NCBI RefSeq assembly: GCF_029633865.1
Contig: NC_079217.1
Location: 52,886,479 to 52,950,478, forward strand
Direction of reading: 5' to 3'
From: Lampris incognitus
Taxonomy: Eukaryota > Chordata > Actinopteri > Lampriformes > Lampridae
DNA length: 64,000 bases
This document shows positions 12,278 to 26,232 of the stretch, piece after piece; positions within the stretch are counted from its first letter, which is position 1, and every line of letters starts with the position of its first letter. The notes under the pieces were generated by a model. The model ran no database searches, was not told where the DNA came from, and saw only the letters and a list, made by a program, of their open reading frames with translations. Made by a program: the position numbers and the translations under genes.

Positions 12278-15200
12278 GTCTTTATTAGTGGGCGTCTGCT
12301 ACAGGGAGATGAGAGGTCAGATAAGGGGGCAGTGATGATGTCATCTGTTCCTAACTTTTCACCTTTCCAGGATGTGGCTCAGCGCTGGAAGTAATTGCTC
12401 TTACTGTTAAACTGGAGTCGGGTGACAGAAACTGCTTCTTTTTTCTCATCAGTGTACACTGATATGCTTGACCCTCATGTATTTGTTAACTCTTAAAACA
12501 TCTGATGTGTTCCAATTGATATTTAGGACGAGAAGCAGAAACTGAACCAATATAATGCTTTCATGTAGATTGCAGTGGATTGTATCTGAATTTTATTCTT
12601 ATGTCCCCGACAAAGGAGGCAAGCAGTATTGAAATACCACCCATGGCCGTGGTATCCAATGTCTTGTGTTACTTATGACACTTCCGGTCGGGTGAACGCT
12701 GGCGAAACTCGCTGCTGCTGCCCTCTGGATCGCTGTTGATTTTTGCTCTGTCATTGTCTCTATTGTTCCTTTAGCCAAATGATCAGTAGCTCATTCTGCT
12801 GACAATTTCAGAAATGTTTGCTTGTTTTTATCTGACAATCCTGTGTGTTTTGGGCTACCAATTGTTGTATACCTGGCTGCTCGATTCCTCGCCTCCCCCA
12901 GGTACTGTCGTTCTACTCCGGATCCTACGTTTGGTGCAACACCAGCAGTAATGTGCATCAATGGGCTGTTTATATGGATTATGTTCGCCTGGATTACCCT
13001 ATCTTTGATACTCCATCCAGTAACACCGTTACTTCAGTACACGAGAGCGGAACTTTTTCAACTACGACCCCAACTCTCTGAGCCACCACCGGTATTGCTT
13101 CTTCACCAGGATATCGTTCGTCATTTTCATTGGAAATGCATTCACCGTGAATCCCACCGCAGCTTCAATTTCAATGACACAAAACCATTACGTTCTTTCT
13201 GGTCTTCCATTCCTGGTCCCTCAAGAAAGTCCCGACGGACTGTTGACCACAGGGCACTAGCTACACCTAGCCATGTCGGCTAGCATCAAACCTGAAAAAA
13301 ATAGTCTCACCATCGGGTTATTTAACATCGGCTCGCTAACCAACAAGGGACTCTACCTCATGATCTACTGAATGATCATAAGTTGTTTTTTTTTGACTGA
13401 GATGTGGCAACAACCCAATGGTTTTTCACAGTGAAATCAAACTATTCATCCTGGATTTGTGTACACCTGCAAATCTCATGACACCAGCAGGGGGGGTGGT
13501 GTTGCGATACTTTACAGTGAAAAGTGTCTTCCAAAATTGTGCCTGTGTATTTTTCATTCGAGTCTATTACCCTACAAATCAATGGGCCAAATCCTACTAT
13601 ACTAGCCACTGTTTATCGACCACCGAAGCCCAACAATGATTTCTTAAATGAACTTTGTTTTTGTAACCTTCTTATGTTCTTTGTCCCCTAATGTAATATT
13701 ACTGGGTGATTTTAATATACACGTGGACGATGTCAACAATATTCTCATAAGGGATTTTATATCATGCCTGGATAGTTTTGGATTACAGCAATATAGTGAT
13801 TTTCCTACGCACTCGAAAGGACACATACTTGATCTGATTTGCTGCTCTGGTGTAACTCCTCTTAATTGCAAAGCATCTGATTTGGCCATTTCCAACCACA
13901 AGTTAGTGTCTTGCGATGTTAACAGTATCCAAAACAAATTTGTCACACTCCATCTCCATCCGTCCATCCATTATCTGAACCGCTTATCCTGCTCTCAGGG
14001 TCGCGGGGATGCTGGAGCCTATTCCAGCAGTCATTGGGCGGCAGGCGAGGAGACACCCTGGACAGGCTGCCAGGCCATCACAGGACCAACACACACACAC
14101 ATTCATACCTAAGGACAATTTAGTATGGCCGATTCACCTGACCTACATGTCTTTGGACTGTGGGACGAAACCGGGCCCCTGGAGGAAACCCACACAGACA
14201 CGAGGAGAACATGCAAACTCCACACAGAGGACGACCCGGGACGACCCACCAAGGTTGAACTACCCCGGGTCTTGAACCCAGGACCTTCTTGCTGTCAGGC
14301 AACCGGGCCAACCACTGCGCCACCGTGCCGCCCACATTCCATCTCATTCCATATTATTAAGAATATTGATTTATCTGCTCTTTCTTAACCTCCCCAGCAA
14401 AGACAATTTATCCACCCCAGACGAACTGGTCTGTCATTACAATGATGGATTTTATAGTCTTTTAAACGATCTTGCTCCTTTGAAAACCCAGTTTGTTTCC
14501 TTTACCCTCTATGCCCCTTGGTTTACACCTGCACTACACCAGCTTAAAGCTCAAGGCCATCACCTGGAACGCCTTTACATGAAAACTGGCCTTGTTGTTC
14601 ATAAAGACATGTATGATGACCACATACTTCATTATAAGGAGGATCTGTCCACAGCAAAATCATCTTATTATGTAAATTTATTTAGATCAGGCGCAAACAG
14701 AACACTAGAGCCCTTTTTTTCATGGTAAACAATATTTTACAGCCACCGAACACTCGTGCATCTCACCTGTATTCAGTTGCTCAATGTAACTCCTTCATGA
14801 CCTTTTTTAATGCCAAAATTGAAAAATTCATCAGCAGTTGACCTCGTCGAACAAAACCACATACAGTTCGTCTTATTCACCCTTCTATGTTCCCATCTCT
14901 TCTTCACTATCTAGTTTTAAACTCCCAACTGTTGCTGAAATATCTGGTCTTATTCGCAAATCCAAATAATCTACCTGTCAGCTAGACCCCCTTCCTACCT
15001 CTAGTAAAAGCCTGTCTACCTTCTCTATCCTCTTTAATAACTGATATCATACATTCCCCCCTTACGTCCGGTCTTGTTCCCTCATCTCAAAACAGCTGCA
15101 ATAACTCCAATACTCAAGAAACCTGATGCAGACCCCAATAATTTGAATCATTTTCACCCAATCTCAAATTTACCATTTCTTTCTAAAGCACTTGAAAGAA

Positions 15201-18200
15201 CAGCTGCATCTCAGGTACACTACCGTTCAAAAGTTTGGGATCACCCAAACAATTTCGTGTTTTCCATGAAAAGTCACACTTATTCACCACCATATGTTGT
15301 GAAATGAATAGAAAATAGAGTCAAGACATTGACAAGGTTAGAAATAATGATTTGTATTTGAAATAAGATTTTTTTTACATCAAACTTTGCTTTCGTCAAA
15401 GAATCCTCCATTTGCAGCAATTACAGCATTGCAGACCTTTGGCATTCTAGCTGTTAATTTGTTGAGGTAATCTGGAGAAATTGCACCCCACGCTTCCAGA
15501 AGCAGCTCCCACAAGTTGGATTGGTTGGATGGGCACTTCTTTGAGCAGATTGAGTTTCTGGAGCATCACATTTGTGGGGTCAATTAAACGCTCAAAATGG
15601 CCAGAAAAAGAGAACTTTCATCTGAAACTCGACAGTCTATTCTTGTTCTTAGAAATGAAGGCTATTCCATGCGAGAAATTGCTAAGAAATTGAAGATTTC
15701 CTACACCGGTGTGTACTACTCCCTTCAGAGGACAGCACAAACAGGCTCTAACAGGTACTATTTAATGAAGATGCCAGTTGGGGACCTGTGAGGCGTCTGT
15801 TTCTCAAACTAGAGACTCTAATGTACTTATCTTCTTGCTCAGTTGTGCAACGCGGCCTCCCACTTCTTTTTCTACTCTGGTTAGAGCCTGTTTGTGCTGT
15901 CCTCTGAAGGGAGTAGTACACACCGGTGTAGGAAATCTTCAATTTCTTAGCAATTTCTCGCATGGAATAGCCTTCATTTCTAAGAACAAGAATAGACTGT
16001 CGAGTTTCAGATGAAAGTTCTCTTTTTCTGGCCATTTTGAGCGTTTAATTGACCTCACAAATGTGATGCTCCAGAAACTCAATCTGCTCAAAGAAGTGCC
16101 CATCCAACCAATCCAACTTGTGGGAGCTGTTTCTGGAAGCGTGGGGTGCAATTTCTCCAGATTACCTCAACAAATTAACAGCTAGAATGCCAAAGGTCTG
16201 CAATGCTGTAATTGCTGCAAATGGAGGATTCTTTGACGAAAGCAAAGTTTGATGTAAAAAAAATCTTATTTCAAATACAAATCATTATTTCTAACCTTGT
16301 CAATGTCTTGACTCTATTTTCTATTCATTTCACAACATATGGTGGTGAATAAGTGTGACTTTTCATGGAAAACACAAAATTGTTTGGGTGATCCCAAACT
16401 TTTGAACGGTAGTGTACATGCTCACTTGATGCACAACAATCTGTTTGAACGATTCCAGTCTTGGTGAGACAGCCTTGGTGAAAATCACTAATGATCTATT
16501 GATGGCAGCTGACTCTGGGCTCTTAACCATACTTGTCCTTCTTGACCTGAGTGCAGCCTTTGATACCATCTCACATAACATCCTCCTAGAGAGATTAGCT
16601 TCCATTGGAATAACTGGCACCCCCCTTGACTGGTTTAGATCATATCTCTGGCCGTACTCAGTTTGTTAACTTAAAAATTTGAGATCACAGTCCTTTCCTG
16701 TTATTACCAGTGTTCCCCAGGGCTCTGTATTGGGGCCCCGCCTATTTATTATTTACCTATTACCTCTTGGCCACATTTTCAGGAAATTTGGCATTCAATT
16801 TCACTGCTACGTGGATGGCACCCAGCTTTATCTATCCACCAAGCCTACCTCCACTCTTCAACCCACTTCCCTTTCTGACTCCTTACTAGAAATTAAATCC
16901 TGGTTTTCATACCACTTCTTCAAACTTAATAGTGATAAAAACCGAGGTCCTCTTAGTAGATACTAAATCTACTTTGGCTAAACCTAATAGTTTTTCCCTA
17001 TCTATTGACAATTCTATAGTTCCTCCATCGCCTCAGGTTAAGAGTTTGGGTGTTATCTTGGACAGCACACATACTTCTACCTACTACTACTTCTAGTACT
17101 ACTTTTGGCTGCTCCCATTAGGGTTCGCCACAGCGGATCATCCTTTTCCATTTCTTCCTGTCTTCTGCATCTTCCTCTGTCACACCAGCCACCTGCATGT
17201 CCTCTTTCACCACATCCATAAACCTCCTCTTTGGCTTTCCTCTTTTCCTCTTCCCTGGCAGCTCCATATTCAGCATCGTCCACCTATACAATATTAATCA
17301 TCTTCACCCATCGCTTACACCTAACAGCACCACCATACTCATTCACACCCTGGTTACATCCCTTGTTGACTACTGCAATTCTGTCCTCTTTGGTCTTCCC
17401 CTCAAGTGTCTTCATAAACTTAAATTGGTCCAGAATTCAGCTGCCCATATCATTACCAGAACTCCTTCCATAGAGCATATCACTGCTGTTCTTCAGCAAC
17501 TCCATTGGCTCCCTGTTAAATACTGTATTACCTTCAATATACTGCTTCTCACCTTTAAGGCCCTTAATAACCTAGCTCCTTCATATCTTTCTGAACTCCT
17601 TCATATCCACACGCCCTCCCGCACTCTCAGATCCTCTCCTGCTCTCCAACTCACTACTCCTTTGGCCTGCTTGACTACCATGGGGTCTAGAGCCTTCAGT
17701 CATTCTGCCCCCGCCTATGGAACTCTCCCACAAGACATTCACAACATCAACTCTCTTTCAACCTTCAAATCCCATCTCAAAATGTACCTTTTCAAACTGG
17801 CATATTCAGTCTGATCCACGCTTCATTGAGTTTTGTGCAGATGATGATTTTATACTTATCTGTTGTGTTAACTTTTTATTGTCTACTCTGGTTTGTTTGG
17901 ATTTTATGCTGTCTTATACAGGGCTGCTTGTTTTTTTTAACTGTGTTCTGTATTATTATCATTATTATATCCATCAATATTTAATATATCCTATGATAAG
18001 GCAATTTAATTTGACATGGGACGTCCTAAACATAAGATCAACAGGCCAAGGAGGCATCATATATACCTTTTCCATTGCTGTCGTTCTGAGGCCAGACCCA
18101 AAAGAATGTTTGTAATGCACTTCCTGTGACATTATCAGAGGGCCCCCACTACTAACCCAGTGACTCAGTTTTAATGCATCACATCTCACTTTCCCATGCT

Positions 18201-20895
18201 GGGACTCAGAGACGGTCACTTTTGGAGATGAACCTTTTTCAGAGAAGCACAGAAATGTTTTTCTCTGGAGAAAGACTTTGAATTTTGATCCAAAAACAGA
18301 ACCAAGTGAAATGGGTTCAAGAACAAGGGTTAAAAGAGAGAAAGAGAGACGGAGCATAACGGACAAGACTGAAAGAAAGTAAGGATGTTGAGAGTGGGGG
18401 AAAAGGGATACACACGTGTGTGAAGTGGCTGAAAAAAGACGTGTGAAAAGGGGCTGGTGCAAGAGGAATGAAAAACTAAAGGAAGAGGAGGGATGACATA
18501 TTTCAAATATTAGCTGGCAGTGGAAATGTGTGTTTTCTGTTGGTCTGGTGATGAACTCTTTTTAGATACTTCCTGTTTTGTACAGGAAGTATAGTGGTTT
18601 GCTTTGATAAACACGATTATGGGTAGACGATTTGCTACTAAATTAGTCCAGTAATACACATCCACAGCCGTGTTTATATTCTAGGTGACTCAAATGTCAC
18701 ATAGGAAAAAAAGGAAAATGTGCCAACTCACCATCTCGAGGAGATGCCGTTCTGATTTAAGGCCAAGTACACCATGAAACGGAGCCCACGCGGGATCACT
18801 GCGATCTTTCACAAATGGGCTCTTTGTTGACCTGACAAGTTTGAATTCACTAAATCAAAGTGTGGCTTCACCAAGTAACATCATACTTTTTGAAAATATT
18901 TTCCTAATGTAAAAGATGAAAATTAAAAATAAAAATTAGTACTTTTTTCTCTTTTTTTTTTTACATGCAATCTGTGATAGCATAGCAGTGAGGGAGTGTA
19001 CATGTCCAAGAGTCTTTTAATCATTTTTGGCATTTTTATTAGATAGTGACAGTGGAGGCAGACAGGAAATGTGGGGGAGAGGAAAGAGGGGTATGGCATC
19101 CAACAAAGGTCACACCGGCTAGCATTGTGACCATGCGTCCTGGCGCTGTAACCATTGGAGGCACTCCTCCATGTGTCCCACTGTGTCTGTGTCTGCTTTA
19201 GAGCCCCCTGGTGGTGAGGAGTTTGAATGACCTGAACGACAAACAAAACAACCCCCAGTATTAGAACTCACACAGGCTCTTTCTCTCACAAATGCAAAAG
19301 GAGCCTTTTTAAGCACACACTTTCTGTGCGATTGTCCGTTTCTGTGTATATGTATATTTGTTTGGGATTTTTATCCGTCTCTGTCTCCGCTACAGGTAAA
19401 ATTAGATGTCTACCTAGCTGAGCTGACTAAGATAGGAAAGAGTCAGAAGCACACCCTGTCAGTTGATGTCGAGGGAGGAAGGCTGGTGGTGATGAAGAAA
19501 GTGAAAGACAGCCAAGAGGACTGGACTAACTTCACACATGACAAGAGTGAGAAACACACACATTTTTCTGCATTATCAGCCTGGACCACCATCCTACATC
19601 AGGAGAGATAGAAATGTACACAGACATGCACAAATAGAAACAGTATTTCAGCATTTCTTGGATCACATTATGTGTCAAAACTCAAAATGAGTCAAGGGCC
19701 TTTTTTTTTTTCTTTAATGACAAAAGTGCAAGGAAATTTGAATGAGTTTAGATTGGATGTTCATCATTAGCTCTTGTCGCAAATATGCTGGTGATAGGAA
19801 TTCAAAAAGGACATTTGTTGACATGCTAATTTCAACCTTTCTGCCTGACCTAGTAACTCTCTCTCTCCCCTGTTTCTTTCTCTTCCTCACTCCACCCTCC
19901 CTCTAAAACCCACCACCCCTTCTGTCTTTCCTCTTCTCTGTCGCTCGGTTAGTCCGTCAGCTGATCAAGTCTCAGCGGGTTCAGAATAAATTGGGCATTG
20001 TGTTTGAGAAGGAGAAGGACAAGAGCCAGAGGAAAGACTTCATCTTTGCCAGCGCCAAGGTTGTGCATGCTCCAACACATGCACTCAAACCCACACATGG
20101 ACACACACACATGCATGGACATACACATAAATACATTTACACACAAATCAACACACACACAACAAGTTGTTTGCTCAGCAAATTATCCGATGGATGCATA
20201 CGTAAAAGAAATCACATGGGCATACGTAGTTGCACACATACACACAAAGACACATGTACACACTCTTGCTGCAGAGATGGTCCACCCTTTTGGGCATCTA
20301 GGCCAATATTACTCTAAAACATACATCTAGATTGAAATTAAAAGGAAATACTCTCACCCATTTTATTAGCCTATTCATTTCCAAACAAAGGACACGGGCA
20401 GTGGACAGATTGGGGGGGGGGGGGTCACAGGCTGTGTGGGCAATTGACTCCTATACCCATATGTGATTTTTTTTTTCCCCCATCATGGATCATATATTTA
20501 TTTCTGCTAAGCCTTTTTTCCTCTGTGTTCCTCAAGCATCTGTCTCCTGCTCTGCTTCCCTATTTCTATTTTTATTTTACCCACAGAGAAACCCAGGTGA
20601 AATAAGGAAAAGACAAAAGTTTTAATGCCATTCTCTTAAAAACAGAATATACTGACTAATAGTGTCATAATTTAATTAATTAACAACAGCAATGAAAGAT
20701 CAATATGATTTTTTTAAAGGTCAAAGCATTATTGCAAACCATTTCAATCCAAGTGTAAGTGAAATGGTGTACACATTTTGGCAGACTTAGACTAGTTTCA
20801 GTAGTTACGTAACAAAACCACATGCAGCAGTCACAAACATCTCTGAAGTGCCACTAACTAAAGAAGTGGCATCCAGTAGGCAGTTTGGTTGACTG

Positions 20896-20953
<58 letters not shown>

Positions 20954-23900
20954 TGTTTCAGAAGCGCGAGGCGTTTTGCCAGCTGCTGCAACTGATGAAG
21001 AACAAACATTCCAATCAAGATGAGCCAGACATGATCTCAGTCTTCATAGGCACCTGGAACATGGGTAGGACATGCACACCAAAACACACACACACACACA
21101 CATACGCTGCTATAGTCCCGGACTAAAAGTCGCGGTTTTTTTTTACTCGTCTGGCTGGTCCTGTGACTTATATTCCAAAGCGAATTATACAATGTAATTT
21201 TGTTGGACGAATACACTGCATTTCAACTAAGGCCACTAGATATCACTGATTAATCTTGTGACTCAATTGAAAACACTGTACCGCCATATAAATGCGACTT
21301 ATACACTGAAGCAACTTTTTTTTCCCTCGTAACAAAGTGCTTTTTGTTGCTGAGTGGGACTTGTACTCTGCTGTGACTTGTACTCTGGCAAATACAATAT
21401 ACGTATTTCTGTATATCATATCCATTCGGATGCTCTTTTTTTTTCCCCCCTCTTGGTACTGATATTTTCACAACAGATTGTCATGACCCAATTCTGCATA
21501 TCCTCTTAAGAAATCGGCTTCAATCAAGGTGTAATTTTCAACATGTGCACATTATTTATATAACTATGGACAATACTCGTGTCTGTTGCTCTACAGCACA
21601 ACCCACTGTGTTTGGGTTGACGCATTCATTTTAAAACAAACCAACACATTCCCAAAAAAGACACACGAACGTAATGAAGATGATGCTTCCTTGTAAATGA
21701 TGCCTTGGTAGGAATGATGTTTTTGTGTGTGGGAGAATATCGTTTTCTGGGTCTTTGTCTGCAGGGTCGGTGCCTGCGCCTAAGTCGGTTGGCTCGTGGG
21801 TGTTGTGTCGCGGCCTGGGTAAAACCCTGGACGAGATGACAGTCACCATCCCCCATGACCTGTACGTGTTTGGAACCCAGGAAAACTCGGTGTGTGACCG
21901 CGAGTGGGTTGAGTCTCTCCGTGCCACCCTGAAAGAACAGACAGAGCTGGATTATAAACCGGTGAGGGAGAGGAATGAGACCTGAAGTACTGAGATGCCT
22001 TTACTTGTAACCCAGGACTGGCTGGCTGCGTCATAGAGGGCTCCTGTTAATATTTTGAAAACGTGTGCATGTAGTAGGTTCCTTTAACTAACTTACCAGG
22101 CGTCCGGGTGGCGTAGTGGTCTATTCTGTTGCCTACCAACATAGGGATCGCCAGTTCGAATCCTCGTGTTACCTCCAGCTTGGTCGGGCGTCCCTACAGC
22201 CTACAGCCGTGTCTGTGGGTGTGAAGCCGGATGTGGGTGTGTGTCCTGGTCGCTGCAGTAGCACCTCCTCTGGTCGGTCGAGGCGCCTGTTCAGGGGGGA
22301 GGGGGAACTGGGGGGAATAGTGTGCTCCTCCCACGCGCTACGTCCCCCTGGTGAAACTCTTCACTGTCAGATCAAAAGAAGCGGCTGGTGACTCCACATG
22401 TATCGGAGGAGGCATGTGGTAGTCTGCAGCCCTCCCTGGGCGCAGCGACCGGGACGGCTCGGAAAAATAGGGTAATTGGCCAAGTACAATTGGGAGGAAA
22501 AAGGGGTAAATTTTTTTTTTTTTTTTTTTTAAAGCTAGTTTACCAAAAAAAAAAAACTTTGCATAGTGATAGATTTCTTGGATTTGGGATTGTATTTTAT
22601 CTAAACTGAACCATTTTAAAAATGTTGTCATGCACTAAAACTATAAGGAACAGCATCTCTTACTCAGAATAAAGTGAAAGCATATGAATAAAGACTGTCT
22701 GATTGTTAATGCTTGCAGATAGCAGTGCAGACTCTGTGGAACATCAAGATTGCGGTGCTTGTGAAACCAGAACATGAAAACCGCATCAGCCATGTGGGAG
22801 TGTCAAGTGTCAAGACTGGCATCGCCAACACATTGGGTAAGATTACGCATCTTTAGCTATGTCTCACACTGTCCTTGTTCACCTAATTCATAATTTTCGC
22901 TTGTGTAATCTTGCCTACGTGTCTTCCGTTTGCTTGTTTATGAAGCGCTTTCTAAACGCTCTCAAAGTGCTAGATTTCGGTGTGGGTCAAGAACAGTATG
23001 CATAAGAGAAATGCACAAGTTTTTCTTCCATATGTGGGCAAGTGTATGAGGAGAAAAATTATAAAAGACCAAAGAAAATGTGTGTTTTTTGGCACTGTGA
23101 CTTGATCTGCTCGGCGGTATTCTGTGTTGAATGGTTTCCAGCAAACTAATGCTTGCAGTGGTGTATTTCTTCTGAATGTGAGATTCTGGTTGTTTCTCTA
23201 GGCAACAAAGGCGCAGTGGGTGTGTCCTTCATGTTCAATGGGACGTCGTTTGGCTTTGTGAACTGCCACTTGACTTCGGGGAATGAGAAGATTGCCAGGT
23301 TAAAAAAAAACAACACACTCGCACCGAGACACATTTGAAATCCCCACAGGCTCAACAGCCACCTTTAACCTTACCGTCCTGGATTTTTTTTTTTTACTTT
23401 GTGCCACACAGTGAGAGAAAGTGATAGTGTTTCGTGGAAGAATGACTATGTGTCCTGGTCGCTGCACTAGTGTCTCCTCCCCACGCTATTCCCCCCAGTT
23501 CCCCCTGGGGAACTGGGGGGAATAACGTGATCCCCCCCACGCGCTACGTCCCCCTGGTGAAACTCCTCGCTGTCAGGTGAAAAGAAGCCGCCGGTGACTC
23601 CACATGTATGGGAGGAGGCATGTGGTAGTCTGCAGCCCTCCCTGGATCGGCATAGGGGGTGGAGCAGCGACCGGGACGGCTCTGGAAAGTGGGGTAATTA
23701 ATTGGCTGGATGCAACTGGGGAGAAAAAAAAACAAACAAAAGAAACAGCTGTTTACGACATATGCAGCAATGAGGTTGTGTGTTTATAATTGTGTATGTC
23801 TATTTATAGTCTGAGGGCTGTAAACTGTCAGATTTGGCGGGGAATCTGACCCGGAGACAAACATTTGATATCGTATCTAATTTTGTCACTTATGTTCTCA

Positions 23901-26183
23901 CTTATGTATGTGGTTCATACAGAGTCATCAAAATAAAATTGAGTTGCCTACCAACACGGGGGTTGGCGGTTCGAATCCTCGTGTTACCTCCGGCTTGGTC
24001 GGGTGTCTCTACAGACACAATTGGCCGTGTCTGCAGGTGGGAAGTCGGATGTGGGTGTTTGTCCTGGTCGCTGCACTAGCGCCTCCTCTGGTTGGTTGGG
24101 GGGACGCCCCCCCCCCCCCCCGGATCGCCAGAGAGAGGGTGGAGCAGCGACCGGGACGGCTCAAAAAGAGCAGGGTAATTGGCCAGATACCACTGGGGGG
24201 GGAAATTGAAAAATAAAATTGAGACTACTGATAAATAATCACTAAAAAACTCCTTATAGCATCTTTAAATCCTGACCACCCCTACCCCCTGCATGGACTG
24301 CACTTGAGTTTGCCCTCGTACAACAAAAATCTCTCTTATCTCACTCACTCATGCTCACACACACACACACACACACAGTGCTTCACCTGTTCCTTTTGCT
24401 CCTACAGGAGGAACCAGAACTACCTGGACATCTTGAGGCTGCTGTCTCTAGGAGACAAACAGCTAAGCTCCTTTGACATCTCACTGCGCTTCACACACCT
24501 GTTCTGGCTGGGAGACCTAAACTACAGGCTAGATATGGACATACAGGTGGGACCTGCTTCTAAACCAAACACATGGGGGCGTAGATCCATATGTTAATTA
24601 CAGCCAATTTGAATGACATGTCATTTTGTTCTTGTTATTCACTATTGTGTTTGCAGGAGATTCTAAACTACATCAACAGGAAGGAGTTTGACCCCCTGCT
24701 GAAGGTAGACCAGCTCAACCTGGAGCGAGAGAAGAACAAGGTCTTTCTACGTTTTGGTCAGTATACCAGCATAGCCACTGCAGACCTGCCATTATTATGC
24801 TGGCTTCTTTCTCGCGTTGTCTCCAATTGGCATCTGTCCACCCGGTACTCGGAGATGCTTTTTGAATGGGTTCAGTTTGCTGGAAGCTCGCACAGATGAC
24901 GTGGTCCCAAGGGGCGCTGATATGCTGCGGAGCCCACATGAGTTGTTACGGGCCTCACCCAATGAAACACTGTTTAACACTGGAACGGCCAAAGGTGGTC
25001 ATACAACCGTTTTGGGTTTCCAAAGTTGAGTAACATTGTGAAAGAAAAAAAAAGATACAGACCTGCCGCTCCCTGAATGCTCCTAAAACTGCAGGTATTT
25101 GCATTAAAATGAGTTTTAGATCAATTGCACAAAAAAAACGTTGTGATAAGCTCTACCTAAAACGACCGCTCATGGTCGTTTTCATGGTGGTGTTTAGGTA
25201 GGAGTGAAATCCCGGTCGTTCTAGTGTTAAGGAAGGTGGCCGCTCGGTAGCTCTGACACACCTGCACTCTCACACAGCCCTGTAACGGCTAGGTTAGACT
25301 CAGAGCGGTGACACCTTAATGGTAGGCCAGTAAAATCCTGACGATGAGGCCCCATGAGTTCAGCTTTGTTAGTGGTTGCTCCAAAGTGTGGTGCGGGGAC
25401 GGCAGCAGTGTGAACATTCAACACTCAAAAGGTTAAAGGGTGCTATGTGTCAGATGGGGTTTCAGCGGTCATACACGGCGAGAGGGGTTCTCATAAGCAT
25501 GAGCGAAGCTAGTGTGCTCATTTAAATACATGCCGTGTCATCTGTCTGGAGGTGTTTTTTCAGATTTGCCTTTAGTATTTTTTTCCCCCCGTTGGGTAAC
25601 ACCGTACACTTGGTTTTTGGCTCCTTGAACTTGACTTGCCTTTTGTTATCCCTGGTATAACTTGTCTCTGTTAGTTACTGCTACTAAAATATTTATCCCA
25701 GCAGAGGGCGATATCAGAAAATGTCAGGCTCTTAAAAATGTTTATTCGTAGTGGCGTCCGGGTAGCGTGGCGGTCTGTTCCGTTGCCTACCAACACGGGG
25801 ATCGCCGGTTCGAATTCCTGAGTTACCTCCGGCTTGGTTGGGCATGCCTACGGACACAATTGGCCGTGTCTGCAGGTGGGAGGCCGGATGTGTCCTGGTC
25901 GCTGCACTAGCGCCTCCTCTGGTCGATCGGGGCACCTGTTCGGGGGGGGGGAACTGGGGGGGAGTAGCATGATCCTCTCACACGCTACGTCCCCCTGGCG
26001 AAACTCCTCACTGTCAGGTGAAAAGAAGCGGCTGGCGACTCCACATGTTTGGGAGGAGGCGTGCGGTAGTCGGCAGCCCTCCCTGGCTCGGCAGAGGGGG
26101 TGGAGCAGTGACCGGGACAGCTCCAAAGAGTGGGTAATTGGCCGGATACAAATTAGGATACGGAGAAAAATAAAAATGTTTCT

Positions 26184-26232
<49 letters not shown>

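Larger units (their letters stand above)
12680..17990 (+). mobile_element. L2/CR1-group non-LTR retrotransposon, degenerate, with three nested insertions
   Basis: In broken plus-strand frames: an endonuclease start with [15 protein letters not shown] near 13300, the endonuclease motif [12 protein letters not shown] at 13690-13730, LDLICCSG and AISNHKLV (normally SDH), reverse transcriptase AAITPILKK and [13 protein letters not shown] near 16530, PQGSVLGP near 16710, then YVDGTQ where YADDTQ is expected, and [20 protein letters not shown] near 17510. The order is that of an L2-type ORF. The mutated catalytic motif, stops and insertions show it is dead. It fills INPPL1 intron 4. The 5' limit is approximate. 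Confidence 0.85.

Noticed and set aside
13648-17814. Long frames read as host genes
   Set aside because: They are endonuclease, reverse transcriptase and C-terminal pieces of a dead L2-like LINE.
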